Notes: generated by a model from the letters alone, not told the origin. DNA of 64,000 bases from Arthrobacter sp. H16F315 (GCF_024124825.1 NZ_JAMXSS010000004.1:1-64000); one strand, 5' to 3'; positions 1-8,821 are shown, numbered from the stretch's first letter. Numbers and translations are program-made.

Positions 1-1702
1 TGAGGCTGATGATGCCCGCCACTTCACCGTCCACGCCCACCCAGATAACGGTGGCCCCATCACTTTCCCGCGACTTCAGCGCCGTGTGGTGGCTGTCCTC
101 GGGGTTTATGCCGTTGGCCTGCAGCCACCCGGCCCGTCCGGCTACCAGACGGCGGCCATCGACGGTGCCGCGGACGCCGCCGCCGGGTGCGCTGTCGAAG
201 CCGGTCACCGGCAACAGAGGTCCATTGAGGTTGGCAGCGCGGGCGATGGCCTGGGCGATCGGATGCTCGCTGGCGGCTTCGACCGCGCCGGCCAAGGCGA
301 GGATTTCGTCTTCGCCGGCGCCGGTGAAGCTGTGGACTCCCGCGACAGACAGTCGCCCGGTGGTCACCGTGCCGGTCTTGTCCAACACGATGGTGTCGAC
401 CGTGCGGGTGTCTTCGAGGACTTGGGGGCCTTTGATCAGAATTCCCAGTTGGGCGCCCCGGCCGGTTCCGGTCAGCAAGGCCGTCGGGGTGGCAAGGCCA
501 AGAGCGCAGGGGCAGGCGATGACCAGCACCGCGACGGCTGCGGTAAAGGATGCCTGTACGTCGCCGCTGGCGAGCATCCAGATGGTGAAGGTGGCCGCGG
601 CGATGGCGAGGACCGCCGGGACGAAAACGGCGCTGATCCGGTCTGCCAGCCGGGCGATGGGGGCCTTTCCGTTTTGTGCCTGGCTGACCAGCTTGCCCAT
701 CTGAGCGAGTGTGGTTTCGCTGCCGACGCGGGTCGCCTTGACCAGCAGCCGGCCGTTCGTGTTGATCGTGGCGCCGATGACGGTGTCGTGCACTCCGACG
801 TCCACGGGAAGCGATTCGCCGGTGAGTAGTGAGGTGTCGACTGCGCTTTGGCCGTCCACGACGAACCCGTCGGTGGCAATCTTTTCGCCCGGCCGGACGA
901 GGAAGACGTCCCCTGGCTGCAGCCGGTCCGCCGGTATCCGGACCTCGGCGCCGTCGCGGATTACGGTGGCCTCCTTGGCTCCCAGATTGAGCAGCGCTTT
1001 CAAGGCATTTCCTGCCTGCTGCTTCGCGTTCGCTTCCAGGTACCTGCCCAACAGCAGGAATGTGGTGACGACGGCGGCGACTTCGAAGTACAGGGCGTGG
1101 TTACTCATATCCATGCCCGGGTGTTCGGTCAGGGCCGGGTTGGCCAGCAGTTGCCATGTGGAAAACAGGAAAGCTGCACCCACGCCGATTGACACCAGAG
1201 TGTCCATCGTGGAGGCCAGATGTCGTGCGTTGATGGCGGCGGCGCGGTGGAAGGGCCAAGCCGCCCAGGTAACGACGGGCAGGCTGAGGGCAAACGCCCA
1301 CCAGCCCCAGTGCGGGAACTGCGCGGCGGGAACCATGGAAATGATGAGCACAGGCAGCGTGAGGGCCGCGGCGACCAGCAGCCGGGGCCGCAGTGACGCG
1401 GCCGCGGCGGGTTCGTCCCCGGCGAGTTCCGTTGCCCCGGCATCGGGCAGGTTGCGGGCAGTCGGCGCCGCTTTCAGCCGGGCCGAGTAGCCGGTAGCGG
1501 TGACAGTGTCGAGGATCTGCTGGTCCGTGACTGATTCGGGCACGGTGACCTGGGCGGATTCCAGCGGCAGGTTGACGACCGCGTGGACGCCATCGAGTTT
1601 CCCGAGTTTGCGTTCAACCCGCGCAACGCAGGACGCGCAGGTCATGCCCTGAATATCGAGCTCAATGACACGCGTGTTGGCCAGAGTTACTGACTCAACC
1701 AT
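1..1702 (-). CDS. copA: CopA-type copper-translocating P1B ATPase, C-terminus beyond window
   Basis: Cytoplasmic-membrane pump that should export Cu(I) using ATP. About 567 codons are present. An N-terminal HMA domain has the GMTCASC motif at residues 19-25, followed by membrane segments, the actuator motif TGES near residue 294, the intramembrane CPC motif ([15 protein letters not shown]) near 397, the phosphorylation motif DKTGT near 441 and an SEHPIA box. The GDGINDAP hinge motif lies outside the window. The ATG overlaps the copZ stop codon by one base (TAATG), so pump and chaperone are co-translated. With csoR directly upstream this is the classic CsoR-CopZ-CopA operon, regulated through the operators at 2291-2334. 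The family and Cu(I) specificity follow from the CPC and CxxC motifs. Confidence 0.95.
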   Translation of the reverse strand, partial: MVESVTLANTRVIELDIQGMTCASCVARVERKLGKLDGVHAVVNLPLESAQVTVPESVTDQQILDTVTATGYSARLKAAPTARNLPDAGATELAGDEPAAAASLRPRLLVAAALTLPVLIISMVPAAQFPHWGWWAFALSLPVVTWAAWPFHRAAAINARHLASTMDTLVSIGVGAAFLFSTWQLLANPALTEHPGMDMSNHALYFEVAAVVTTFLLLGRYLEANAKQQAGNALKALLNLGAKEATVIRDGAEVRIPADRLQPGDVFLVRPGEKIATDGFVVDGQSAVDTSLLTGESLPVDVGVHDTVIGATINTNGRLLVKATRVGSETTLAQMGKLVSQAQNGKAPIARLADRISAVFVPAVLAIAAATFTIWMLASGDVQASFTAAVAVLVIACPCALGLATPTALLTGTGRGAQLGILIKGPQVLEDTRTVDTIVLDKTGTVTTGRLSVAGVHSFTGAGEDEILALAGAVEAASEHPIAQAIARAANLNGPLLPVTGFDSAPGGGVRGTVDGRRLVAGRAGWLQANGINPEDSHHTALKSRESDGATVIWVGVDGEVAGIISL

Positions 1703-1926
1703 TACGCTCCGCCGGCGACTGTGTAACCCGCTTCGGCGATGGCTTCGCTGATTTCTGTCGGGTCAAGCCCGGACGCTGAGGTGATGGTGACTACAGACAC
1801 GCCGTCCTTGTTCAGGTCGACGGCGACGTTCTGGACTCCTTCAAGCTCCTGGAGCTCTTCGGTGACCGAGGATACACAGTGGCCGCAGTGCATGCCGGAA
1901 ACGCCGACGGTGGTGTTCACGCTCAT
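1702..1926 (-). CDS. copZ: CopZ copper chaperone (HMA domain)
   Basis: A 74-residue cytosolic metallochaperone made of a single HMA ferredoxin-like fold with the metal-binding motif GMHCGHC near the N-terminus. It should carry Cu(I) to CopA. The start is ATG at 1926, preceded by a good ribosome site (GAAGGAGA) eight bases upstream; longer reading of the frame only adds sequence overlapping csoR. It lies between csoR and copA and its stop overlaps the copA start, so the three genes form one operon. Length and motif are normal for the family. Confidence 0.93.
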   Translation of the reverse strand: MSVNTTVGVSGMHCGHCVSSVTEELQELEGVQNVAVDLNKDGVSVVTITSASGLDPTEISEAIAEAGYTVAGGA

Positions 1927-1945
1927 CGTGATTCTCCTTCTTGGC

Positions 1946-2263
1946 CTAGCGCAGCAGACGCCCGATAGCGTCCGCCGCTTCTTTGACTTTCGCTCCGCCT
2001 GTTTCAGGTGACTCGGCCGCGGCGTTGACGACGCAATGGCCGATATGGTCTTCCAGCAGTCCGAGACTGACTGCATGCAGTGCCTTGTTGATGGCCGCGA
2101 CCTGGGTCAGGATGTCGATGCAGTACGCATCCTCATCGACCATCCGGGCGATGCCCCGAACCTGGCCTTCAATGCGCTTGAGCCTTCTCAGGTAAGCCGC
2201 TTTGTCTGAGGTGTAACCGTGCTCCGCAACAAGAGCGGTGCTGGCGTCAGTGGATTCACTCAT
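1946..2263 (-). CDS. csoR: CsoR-family copper-sensing repressor
   Basis: A 105-residue all-helical repressor of the CsoR/RcnR family. The helix carries the signature RLKRIEGQVRGIARMV, and the Cu(I) ligand set Cys-His-Cys is visible as C in AYCIDIL and H/C in DHIGHC. Copper binding releases the repressor from DNA, derepressing efflux genes. It is the first gene of a csoR-copZ-copA operon, with a GAGGAG ribosome site in front of ATG 2263. Two palindromic sites lie 28-70 bp upstream, consistent with autoregulation. Related sites are found before other copper genes in the window. Confidence 0.93.
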   Translation of the reverse strand: MSESTDASTALVAEHGYTSDKAAYLRRLKRIEGQVRGIARMVDEDAYCIDILTQVAAINKALHAVSLGLLEDHIGHCVVNAAAESPETGGAKVKEAADAIGRLLR

Positions 2264-2290
2264 GGCTTCTCCTCGGGTATGGCAATACCT

Positions 2291-2334
2291 TATACCCCCA
2301 TAGGGTATTAAGTCTACTACCCCCTAGGGGTATT
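2291..2334. promoter_or_regulatory. Tandem CsoR operator sites upstream of csoR-copZ-copA
   Basis: Two inverted repeats occur side by side: an imperfect one (TATACCCCCATAGGGTATTA, 2291-2310) and a near-perfect one (CTACCCCCTAGGGGTAT, 2317-2333). The second is the same site, one base different, as those at 8702-8718 and 13580-13596. Known CsoR operators have this C-run/TA/G-run architecture. Assignment to CsoR is inference from symmetry, repetition and position. Confidence 0.8.
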
Positions 2335-2846
2335 CCCGTCGGCGTGTTTTTGTTGGCGGGAGTAGGGCAGGAACGTCGTGGGAAGTGCGGTCGACGACGG
2401 GCTATCACCACCAGCGGAAGGCCTCCAGGGCGCGAAGCGGGGGAGCGGCGCCGCCTTTCAGGTGGTCAACGGCGCGGCGAAGGACACCTCAGTCGAGAGG
2501 GTCTGCGCCGAGTTGACTGCTGCACCCTGCCCGCCTTCGTGTCACCAGGCTCGGCAGGGCACCCCGGGTACCGCAGCACCCCGGGCATAGCCAAAATACC
2601 CCATGGGGTATATGGTAAGGACAGAGTTCTTTCTCGATCTGGAGCCCACGTTGGAACTCATTTCATAGGGCGTCGCCCCCGGTCGTCAACGGCCTCAATC
2701 AGGCCAGGTCGACGTCGTCTCAGCCGGCTGTGCAGTGCATGGTCCGCAAGGATGCCGGCATAGGCGAGGAGAAAGGGCTGGACGAGCATTTCATTGTCGG
2801 TGCCTGACCAGACCTGACACCGCCGAAATTCTTCTTAGGGAGCCTC
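2335..2846. other. Intergenic region, no convincing gene
   Basis: About 510 bases separate the csoR operator from the DUF302 gene. Open frames here lack ribosome sites and have unnatural composition. A run of about 40 codons ending at a TGA near 2805 reads rather like protein (ending EEKGLDEHFIVGA) but has no start signal and was not recognised; it may be a remnant. The only clear element is the operator at 2596-2611. Confidence 0.5.
2596..2611. promoter_or_regulatory. Palindromic CsoR-like operator (ATACCCCATGGGGTAT)
   Basis: A perfect 16-base palindrome of the same type as the csoR upstream sites, but with AT/ATG symmetry at the centre. It lies about 235 bp before the DUF302 gene and is probably its promoter control, leaving a long untranslated leader. 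CsoR control is inferred. Confidence 0.65.
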
Positions 2847-3272
2847 ATGAGCTATACGCATACCATCACTGTCCCGCTGAGCTGGGAAGAAGCCGTGCAG
2901 CGCACGCGCGAAGCCCTCGCCGGGCAGGGCTTCGGCATCCTCTCCGAAATCAACGTCCGTTCCCCGTTTGAGGCCAAACTTGGCGCCGATGCCGCCGAGG
3001 CGGTTGGTGACTACGTCATTTTGGGGGCCTGCAACCCGACCCTTGCCAGCCGCGCACTCGCCGCGGAACCGGATCTGGGCGCTTTGCTGCCCTGCAATGT
3101 CGTCGTACGCCGCAGCGGGGACGCGGACCGCACCACCGTCCAAGCTATCGATCCCCAGACCATGGTCCGGCTTAGCGACCACCCCGCCGTGCGGGAGATC
3201 GCCGACGACGCCGAAACCAGACTCCGCGCCGCGCTGGCCACGCTCGAGGGCACCAGCGCATCGGCCACCTGA
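2847..3272 (+). CDS. DUF302 domain protein
   Basis: A 141-residue cytosolic protein matching the DUF302 family pattern: an N-terminal strand with VPLSWEEAVQRTREALAGQGFGILSEI, then the core GDYVILGACNPTLASRAL with a conserved Cys, and LLPCNVVVRR. The biochemical role of DUF302 is not established, but members often sit with metal-efflux genes, as here. ATG 2847 has GGGAG six bases upstream. The upstream palindrome at 2596-2611 suggests copper control. Family assignment is from sequence pattern; function is unknown. Confidence 0.82.
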   Translation: MSYTHTITVPLSWEEAVQRTREALAGQGFGILSEINVRSPFEAKLGADAAEAVGDYVILGACNPTLASRALAAEPDLGALLPCNVVVRRSGDADRTTVQAIDPQTMVRLSDHPAVREIADDAETRLRAALATLEGTSASAT

Positions 3273-3478
3273 CGTCAGATCGCATCCCGGTTCGCGGGCC
3301 GGGGGCAATGAGAATCTGTCCCCGGCCGAACCTGGGCCGCATTCCGATAAGGCAAGGGCCCGGCGGTCAATGAGGAGACGCCGTCACGGCGTGGTCGACA
3401 GGTCCAGCGGTTTCAGCGGGACGTTAGGTACTTTCCGGCAGATTAGCCGGTCATAAATAAGTTGGAAGAGGTCTGATC

Positions 3479-3736
3479 ATGATGTATGGCTGGGACGGGA
3501 ATGGCTGGGGTATCGGAGCCTGGGTAGCAATGGCCCTGTTGATGCTGATTTTCTGGGGCGGGGTGGTGACTGTCGTTGTGCTTCTGGTCCGGCGCCCCCA
3601 TCCTGGGGAGGGACCGGCCGCTCTGCGGCCGCCGCACCACGACGCTGAGCGTATTCTTACTGAGCGCTTCGCCCGCGGGGAAATCGACGAGCAGGAGTTC
3701 ACCGCCAAGCGCACGGCGCTCAGGCGCCGGGATTGA
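3479..3736 (+). CDS. Small SHOCT-domain membrane protein
   Basis: 85 residues: one N-terminal membrane helix (about residues 13-37, GAWVAMALLMLIFWGGVVTV) and a C-terminal short SHOCT motif (ERFARGEIDEQEFTAKRTAL). SHOCT tails are oligomerisation or interaction motifs of unknown precise role. Its stop codon overlaps the TTG start of the following cupredoxin gene, so the two are probably made together. A paralogue with the same layout is at 13290-13547 just before the CopB-like pump, suggesting a small accessory of copper handling. Confidence 0.8.
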   Translation: MMYGWDGNGWGIGAWVAMALLMLIFWGGVVTVVVLLVRRPHPGEGPAALRPPHHDAERILTERFARGEIDEQEFTAKRTALRRRD

Positions 3737-4305
3737 ACTCGTTGAGCCGCCGAGGCCAGATCATTATCGGGACAGCGGCCGTGATTCTTCTGACCGCGTT
3801 GTCCCTGGTGGCGGTCGGCGTCGTGGGCAGTCTTGTGAATCCCGGGGGCACCGGTTTTCTGTCCCGGACCCGGTGCGTGGCACCGAATCTTCCCGGACCG
3901 GTCGTCAGCGTTTCACTGACGAACATGGGCGGGCCCATGATGGGCCCGCGAAACGGCATGATGGGCGGCGCCATGCGCATGACGGCAGACCGGAGCACTG
4001 TGGCGCACGGCCCAGTGTCTTTCCTGGTCACCAACGGGGGAACCATCAGCCATGAACTGGTCATTCTCCCTCTTCCCTCAGACCAGATAGCCGGTACACG
4101 CCCGGTCGCGGGGGATGGCACCATCGATGAGGCGGGCAGTCTCGCAGAGGCGTCCAACACCTGCGCCGAAGGAACAGGGCAAGGAATCCTGCCCGGCGCG
4201 TCGGGATGGGTCACTGTCACGTTGCCGCCAGGGCGCTACGAGCTGGTCTGCAACCTCCCCGGCCATTACGCCGCCGGCATGTACACCCAGCTCACGGTGA
4301 ACTAG
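3733..4305 (+). CDS. Membrane-anchored cupredoxin-like copper protein
   Basis: 190 residues with an N-terminal signal/anchor helix (about residues 8-33) and an extracytoplasmic domain. The C-terminal half has a type 1 copper pattern: His in ISHELVILP and the Cys-His-Met set in CNLPGHYAAGM. A Met/Gly-rich stretch (MGGPMMGPRNGMMGGAMRM, about residues 64-82) could bind Cu(I). Sulfocyanin- and plastocyanin-like proteins have this layout, so an electron-transfer or periplasmic copper-buffering role is likely. The TTG start overlaps the previous stop (TTGA), implying translational coupling with the SHOCT protein. Confidence 0.82.
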   Translation: MNSLSRRGQIIIGTAAVILLTALSLVAVGVVGSLVNPGGTGFLSRTRCVAPNLPGPVVSVSLTNMGGPMMGPRNGMMGGAMRMTADRSTVAHGPVSFLVTNGGTISHELVILPLPSDQIAGTRPVAGDGTIDEAGSLAEASNTCAEGTGQGILPGASGWVTVTLPPGRYELVCNLPGHYAAGMYTQLTVN

Positions 4306-4366
4306 CCCGCGCGGGAAACATGGACCTGGCGGGGAACACTCTGGAGTACGACTGGGGGGCCAGTGC

Positions 4367-4394
4367 CCCGCCTGCTAGCGAAGCAGCAGGCGGG
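4367..4394. terminator. Hairpin between convergent genes
   Basis: Perfect 10-base arms (CCCGCCTGCT at 4367-4376 and its complement at 4385-4394) with an 8-base loop. It lies 62 bases after the cupredoxin stop and overlaps the stop of the opposing membrane-protein gene. There is no strong T run, so its efficiency is uncertain. Confidence 0.5.
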
Positions 4395-4842
4395 CCAGCA
4401 CGATGATGAGCCCCAGAAGGAACAACAGAATGCGCAGGAACGCGCCGGTGTATTCGGCGGCCTTGACTTGGGCAGGTTCCGCCGGCCTCGGAAGGTCGTA
4501 GAGAGCTGTGCCGAGCCGTAGCTGGTAGCGCAGGATCTCCTGGCGGAAGATGGACCATACGGCGGCGAGGACCATCATGGCAAAGCCGAGCTCCACGGTG
4601 ATGCCGCTGCCGCCGGGGGAGGACGTGCCGATGCCATATGAGGCCGCCACGTCCAAACCGACGGCAGCGAGCACAACGCAGCCGGCGAGTTCCCAGCGGT
4701 GGCGCACTCCGGCCTGCCTGACCGGGGTGGTTTCCCGCCGCGACCGGGCACCCTGCCGGCCCGGGCGGTTCAGGGCAATCCAGGCCGCGATGGCCGTGAA
4801 AACGATGAACCCGCCGAACAGGACCATGATCGGGTCACGCAT
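4375..4842 (-). CDS. Integral membrane protein of unknown function
   Basis: 155 residues with three or four hydrophobic segments: about 5-24 (IMVLFGGFIVFTAIAAWIAL), 51-68 (LAGCVVLAAVGLDVAASY), 81-97 and a C-terminal one (FLRILLFLLGLIIVLARLLL). No catalytic motif is recognised. It starts seven bases after the stop of the BNR-repeat lipoprotein gene and lacks a strong ribosome site of its own, so it is probably coupled to that gene. Position inside the copper island suggests a copper-stress envelope role, by context only. Confidence 0.7.
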   Translation of the reverse strand: MRDPIMVLFGGFIVFTAIAAWIALNRPGRQGARSRRETTPVRQAGVRHRWELAGCVVLAAVGLDVAASYGIGTSSPGGSGITVELGFAMMVLAAVWSIFRQEILRYQLRLGTALYDLPRPAEPAQVKAAEYTGAFLRILLFLLGLIIVLARLLLR

Positions 4843-4849
4843 GGCGCGG

Positions 4850-5732
4850 TCAGGAGGCGTCGGCGGGCCGGAACGTGACTCCGCCGTCGGTGGAGACGAC
4901 GAGTCCGCTGGCCGTGGCGGCCCAGATCGATAGGGCTGCCTCCGGGCCCTTCACTGCCGCCACTGCCTGGACCGTGTCCTTGATTTTTCCCTTTCGGGTC
5001 CAGGTCGCGCCGGCATCCGTGGAGGAATGGACTGTCCCGTCGGGTTCGATTCCGACCGCCTCCGCGGGGCTGGCGAAAGCGGCGAACTGGATTACGGGTC
5101 CGGAGTCCACCGTGTTCCAGGTCTTACCGCCGTCCGTTGAGCGATGGATCCCCTGTGGGGTGGTTGCCAGGACGGTGTCGCTGGTGGGGGGTTCCGGCTA
5201 GGGCGGCCGGGACGAAATTCGAGGCCACGGTGTTCCAGGTTTTCCCGTCCGGGCTGGTGCGCAGTGCGCCGTCGAAGCCGACGATTCCGGATTTGGTCGC
5301 GGTGAGGGCGTGGAAGTCGGATTCACCCTGGCGGGAGAGCGTTTCCCAAGTTTTACCCGCGTCGGCGGATCTGATCAGGCCGAGCGGGTTGGCCAGGTCG
5401 GAGCCCTCTCCGGGGTGGCCGGAAGCGTAGAGGACCCCGTGGTCGGTGCCGCCGGTGAAACCCATCAGGTCGTGGGTGGCGCCGATTTTGGCGGCGGGTT
5501 GTTTCGTCATGTCGAACAGGCCATCGTGGGTGGCCAGGAGCACCTGGCCGGTTTCGCTGCTGACGCTCAGCCCGTGAACGTGTGCGTCTGGCATGGGGCT
5601 GCCGGTGTTGCCCGCGGAGGCGGGGCCTGCCGCGCCGGAGGACGGACTGCATGCTGAGAGGGCAAGGATGAGGCCGGCGCCGGCTGCCAGAACAGCTGTG
5701 GCGCGGGCCCGGGGGCGGGTGGGGTTGGGCAT
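4850..5732 (-). pseudogene. BNR/exo-sialidase-like repeat lipoprotein, frameshifted
   Basis: The two halves form one protein of about 293 residues. The N-terminus is a lipoprotein signal (LILALSACSPSSG), followed by beta-propeller repeats with Asp-box motifs: RSADAGKTWETL, RTSPDGKTWNTV, RSTDGGKTWNTV, HSSTDAGATWTRKG and VSTDGGVTFRP. Such repeats occur in sialidases and photosystem-assembly-type propellers; no sialidase active site was seen. The frame breaks in a run of six G (5186-5191 on the plus strand): removing one base joins TPTSDTVLATTPQG smoothly. Only one lesion is visible, so an assembly error is as likely as true inactivation. GGAG precedes ATG 5732. Neighbours on both sides in the same direction are copper-stress envelope proteins. 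Confidence 0.8.
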
Positions 5733-5808
5733 GGGGGCTCCAGGGAATCAGGTGGGCAATGGCAGGGATGGTGCCGGCCCGTGGCGGGCCGGCACCGGAG
5801 GACACCGG

Positions 5809-6450
5809 TCAGAGGGTGGCCAGCAGGTCCTGCATTTCCTTGATTTCAGCCTGTTGCGCGGTCACGATGTTTTTGCTGAGTTTGATCGCGTCGGCGTTCT
5901 TGCCCTGGGACATTTCGGTCTGGGCCATCATGATGGCGCCTTGGTGGTGGGCGACCATCTGCGTCAGGAACAGCTTGGCCGCTGCGGTGCCCTGGGCGGA
6001 CTCGAGCTGCTTCAGGTCGTCATCGCCCATCATGCCGTCCATGGTGTGGCCGGCGCCCATGGTCGTGGATTCGTTCCAGATCTTGAGCCAGCCGGTCATC
6101 GTCTCGATCTCCGGTGCCTGGGCCGCCTTGATCCTGGTAGCCAGGTCAGTGACCGACGCGGGGACGTCCTTCTTCTGAAGCATCATCTCGCTCATTTCCA
6201 CGGCTTGTTCGTGGTGCGGAATCATTCCCTGGGTGAACATGGTGTCGGCATCGTTGTGTTCGGCAGCGGCAGCCGGTGCGCTGCTGGACATCATTCCCGG
6301 GCCCTGGCCCATTCCCGGCATGGAGCTGGCGGAGGAAGCGGGGCTGCTGGACGTGGCGGACGGTGTGGAGGCACCGGTTGAGCAGCCGGCGAGGGCGAGG
6401 GCCGCAGCGATGGCGGTTGCCGAAAGGGTCAGAAATTTCGTGTTCATCAT
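5809..6450 (-). CDS. DUF305 (CopM-like) lipoprotein
   Basis: 213 residues. A lipoprotein signal (LALAGCSTG) is followed by a Ser/Pro/Met-rich linker with MPGMGQGPGMM, then two DUF305 halves, each with the hallmark His/Met cluster: FTQGMIPHHEQAVEMSEMML and FLTQMVAHHQGAIMMAQTEM. DUF305 proteins such as cyanobacterial CopM bind copper outside the cytoplasm. It is probably anchored to the outer face of the membrane and buffers copper. The gene has AAGGA upstream of tandem ATGs at 6450/6447. It sits in a same-strand run with the DUF6153 and BNR lipoprotein genes. Confidence 0.9.
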   Translation of the reverse strand: MMNTKFLTLSATAIAAALALAGCSTGASTPSATSSSPASSASSMPGMGQGPGMMSSSAPAAAAEHNDADTMFTQGMIPHHEQAVEMSEMMLQKKDVPASVTDLATRIKAAQAPEIETMTGWLKIWNESTTMGAGHTMDGMMGDDDLKQLESAQGTAAAKLFLTQMVAHHQGAIMMAQTEMSQGKNADAIKLSKNIVTAQQAEIKEMQDLLATL

Positions 6451-6582
6451 GGCTGTTTAAGTCCTTCAAGACATTAGTGGGCGCGCGGGCGCTAGGGGAG
6501 TGTGTGCATCAGTGATGCGCCCGGCTCAGAGGAGAGTCAGGCAGGGGCGGGCGCCGGTCAGGTCACGGCGCGGGGCCCTGTT

Positions 6583-7059
6583 TTACGTTCTGCTGATGCA
6601 GAGCTCGTCCGGTGAAGGACTGCCGGGAAGATAGGACCACCGCGCACTGATCGTGCTCTGTGTCTCTGCGTTGGAGTTCCAGGCGATGATTCCGGTGCCC
6701 GGCAGCGGGGCGGCCAGGGATCCGGTCTTCGCCGACGGAGTGCAGGCCGCGGTCATGGACTGCGTGCTGGTGCAGTTGTCCGAGTCCGTGCACTGCCCGG
6801 TCCGGGCACCGGCTTCGTCCTGTGCTGCGGGCATCTCCGCGGCAGAGGACGGTCCGGGCAGGTGTTCTCCCGTGTGGCCGGCAGGGGATGAGTCGTGATG
6901 TGTGCCGACGGTTGCTGCCGCCGCGGCCGGGGAGTGCATGGCATGGGTGGCGGTCATGACGTGCATACCGAAAATCCCGGCGATAAGTGCCAGGACCGCG
7001 GTAAACAGGCCCGCACGGCGAAGGAGCGCGATCGCGGGGGCGTGTGCCGGTGCGGTCAT
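6583..7059 (-). CDS. DUF6153-like membrane/secreted protein
   Basis: 158 residues: an N-terminal hydrophobic helix (about 14-34, AGLFTAVLALIAGIFGMHVM), a His-rich stretch (THAMHS, THHDSS, GHTGEH) and then four spaced Cys (GQCTDSDNCTS, AACTPS and a terminal ELCISR). This is the pattern of the actinobacterial DUF6153 family, which has no known function. The His and Cys residues would suit metal binding outside the cell. It is the upstream gene of the minus-strand group ending at 4375. The assignment rests on overall pattern. Confidence 0.75.
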   Translation of the reverse strand: MTAPAHAPAIALLRRAGLFTAVLALIAGIFGMHVMTATHAMHSPAAAAATVGTHHDSSPAGHTGEHLPGPSSAAEMPAAQDEAGARTGQCTDSDNCTSTQSMTAACTPSAKTGSLAAPLPGTGIIAWNSNAETQSTISARWSYLPGSPSPDELCISRT

Positions 7060-7266
7060 GACGGTCCTCCCTTCTGTTGCGGGCTGTCTGGTTCAAGATT
7101 ACCGGCCCGGTGGCAGGGCACTTACCGGTACAACGATCCTGCACCGGATTCTGTTACCGACGCCAGCTGGCAGGTGAGCGGGCCGGGATGGTCGGACCTT
7201 GCGGTTAAAACCGTGCGGGGACCACACTGAGGGCAACAGCTGCAGGACTTGGCGGAGGGCGGGCTC

Positions 7267-7719
7267 ATGGGCGGCGATGGTGTCTTCAGGATCGTGGCCG
7301 GGGTGGATGGTTCCGCCCCGTCCCGCGTCGCCTTGGAATGGGCCGTCACGGAGGCCCGGCTGCGCAACGGCCAGGTCACGGCCGTGACCGCGTGGGAGTT
7401 CCCGCCCGTCACCGTGGGGATGGAAGGGCTGGTCTGGGACCCGGACGTCTTCCCGCAGGCCGCGCGTCAGCTCCAGCACGAGGCCCTGAATCGCGTGGAC
7501 AGCGAGGGCGTGACGGTCACCGGCGACGTAGTCCAGGGAAACGCGGCCGCCGTGCTCCTGCGGGCCGCCGAGGACGCTGACCTGCTGGTTGTCGGTTCCC
7601 GTGGTCTCGGCGGATTTACCGGATTGCTGCTCGGCTCCGTGTCCACGCAGGTCCTCCATCACGCGCCTTGCCCGGTGCTCGTGGTCAGGACCCGATCCCG
7701 GGCCGCAGGCGAGGAATGA
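7267..7719 (+). CDS. Universal stress protein, UspA family
   Basis: 150 residues with the UspA nucleotide-binding fold: an N-terminal IVAGVDGSAPSRVALEWAV and the C-terminal ATP-binding signature GSRGLGGFTGLLLGSVSTQVLHHAPCPVLVV (G-2x-G-9x-G-S/T). ATG 7267 was chosen because GGAGG lies eight bases upstream; a TTG at 7249 would extend it by six residues without a ribosome site. A close paralogue lies in island B (44482-44955), there also next to the same membrane-protein family. The role is general stress tolerance; the target is unknown. Confidence 0.9.
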   Translation: MGGDGVFRIVAGVDGSAPSRVALEWAVTEARLRNGQVTAVTAWEFPPVTVGMEGLVWDPDVFPQAARQLQHEALNRVDSEGVTVTGDVVQGNAAAVLLRAAEDADLLVVGSRGLGGFTGLLLGSVSTQVLHHAPCPVLVVRTRSRAAGEE

Positions 7720-7767
7720 GTGATCCGTTGACCCGCGAAGGGAACCCGGCCGGCGAAGGCGGCGGCC

Positions 7768-8202
7768 GTGACCGGTGACCACTCTTCCCACGTGCATCCG
7801 CGCTCCGGCCCCGACGGCGGAACGGCTCCGGGGCGAACCATCCGGGGCAGGCTCCACGCGCTGTGGCACACGGTGGTCGGCGCTGTGGGCCTGATCATGG
7901 GGCTCCTTCCACACGTCCTGCACCATATCGGGCTGCTCGCCGGAACCGCACTGGTGGCCGGATCCGGCGGCACTGCCTTGTTCGGGGCACTCGGGCTTCT
8001 CGCCTCCATTCCGATGCTGGTCCGCCTCTACCGGCGGTTCGGCAGCTGGGTCGCGCCGGCGCTGGGACTGCTGGTCTTCGCCGCGATGTTCTCCCTCTCG
8101 GCATTTGTCATCGGACCAGCCATCAGCGGCACCGGAGCGGACGTGACCCCGGGCCCGGTACCCACCGTGGAGCATACCGGCGAGCACACCGGAGGACACT
8201 GA
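7768..8202 (+). CDS. Conserved small integral membrane protein
   Basis: 144 residues with a His-containing N-terminus (GDHSSHVH), two or three membrane helices (about 35-55, 57-77 and 90-115) and a His-rich C-terminal tail (VEHTGEHTGGH). The segment GLLPHVLHHIGLLAGTALVAGSGGTALFGALGLL is almost identical to the protein at 44047-44492, which also neighbours a UspA gene. The family is seen only by this internal match; function unknown, metal-related by context. The start is GTG 7768. Confidence 0.78.
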   Translation: MTGDHSSHVHPRSGPDGGTAPGRTIRGRLHALWHTVVGAVGLIMGLLPHVLHHIGLLAGTALVAGSGGTALFGALGLLASIPMLVRLYRRFGSWVAPALGLLVFAAMFSLSAFVIGPAISGTGADVTPGPVPTVEHTGEHTGGH

Positions 8203-8261
8203 ACACCCCCGGGACACCGGGAACCGTGTGCCCTCACCGGGGCCAACGAAGCGATGAAAGG

Positions 8262-8600
8262 CTACTTTGCGCCGGTCAGGACGTAGCCGGAGGAGCGCAC
8301 GGCCTCAGCCAGTGCCTCCTGGCCGGCGGTTCCGGTGACACTGAGCCGCGACGCGCCACCCGGCACCAGGTCCACGGCCGCTGACTTGACCCCGGATACC
8401 CCGGACACGGCCTTTTCGACGGTCTGGACGCAGTGTCCGCAGGTCAGTCCTTCCAGGATGTACTGCGCGCCGGACGCCGGAACCTCCGACGTCGCGGCCG
8501 GGGCCGCGGCCTGCGTACCGGCCGGTGAGCAGCAGCTGCAGCCGTGCTCTGCAGTGGAGGTCAGGGGGAGCTGGGTTCGTGTTTCGGTTGTTCCGCACAT
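8262..8600 (-). CDS. CopZ-like HMA protein with Cys-rich N-terminus
   Basis: 112 residues. The N-terminal extension contains the cluster CSCCS, then a linker, then an HMA domain with the metal site GLTCGHCVQTVEKAV. It is longer than an ordinary CopZ and may be a chaperone with an extra thiol site. ATG 8600 has AAGGA nine bases upstream. A CsoR-type palindrome at 8702-8718 lies about 100 bp upstream, so copper induction is expected. A decayed relative with the same CSCC and GLTCGHC features remains at 43626-43886. Confidence 0.88.
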   Translation of the reverse strand: MCGTTETRTQLPLTSTAEHGCSCCSPAGTQAAAPAATSEVPASGAQYILEGLTCGHCVQTVEKAVSGVSGVKSAAVDLVPGGASRLSVTGTAGQEALAEAVRSSGYVLTGAK

Positions 8601-8701
8601 GTCAGTTTTCCTTCGGAGCGAGGGATAAATGGGCTGTTGTGGTTGAAAGGCTGTAACGGCCTGGGGCCTGGACAAACCACGTCACTGACAACACTCAAAG
8701 G

Positions 8702-8718
8702 ATACCCCCTAGGGGTAT
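8702..8718. promoter_or_regulatory. CsoR-like operator between divergent genes
   Basis: ATACCCCCTAGGGGTAT, identical over 17 bases to the site at 13580-13596. It sits between the minus-strand CopZ-like gene and the plus-strand DUF2933 gene, so it can control both directions. Confidence 0.8.
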
Positions 8719-8821
8719 ATTGCACAAGGGTCCCCGCGCCGTCTGGCGGGACCGTCCGCCGCCGCATACTGCGGGCCGTCAGGCTCTTCTGCATCGCCCG
8801 GGCCGGGGTGATACTCAGGGT

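Noticed and set aside
9..1490. Long plus-strand open frames opposite the first gene
   Set aside because: They are mirror frames of the CopA gene, which has all P-type ATPase motifs on the minus strand; the plus-strand translations are Ser/Arg/Pro-rich.
2344..2763. Open frame of 139 codons between the csoR operator and the DUF302 gene
   Set aside because: No ribosome site, unnatural Arg/Gly/Ser composition, and it crosses an operator palindrome.
7099..8217. 372-codon minus-strand open frame opposite UspA and the membrane protein
   Set aside because: Low-complexity Gly/His/Arg translation; the plus strand encodes a clear UspA with a conserved nucleotide-binding signature.
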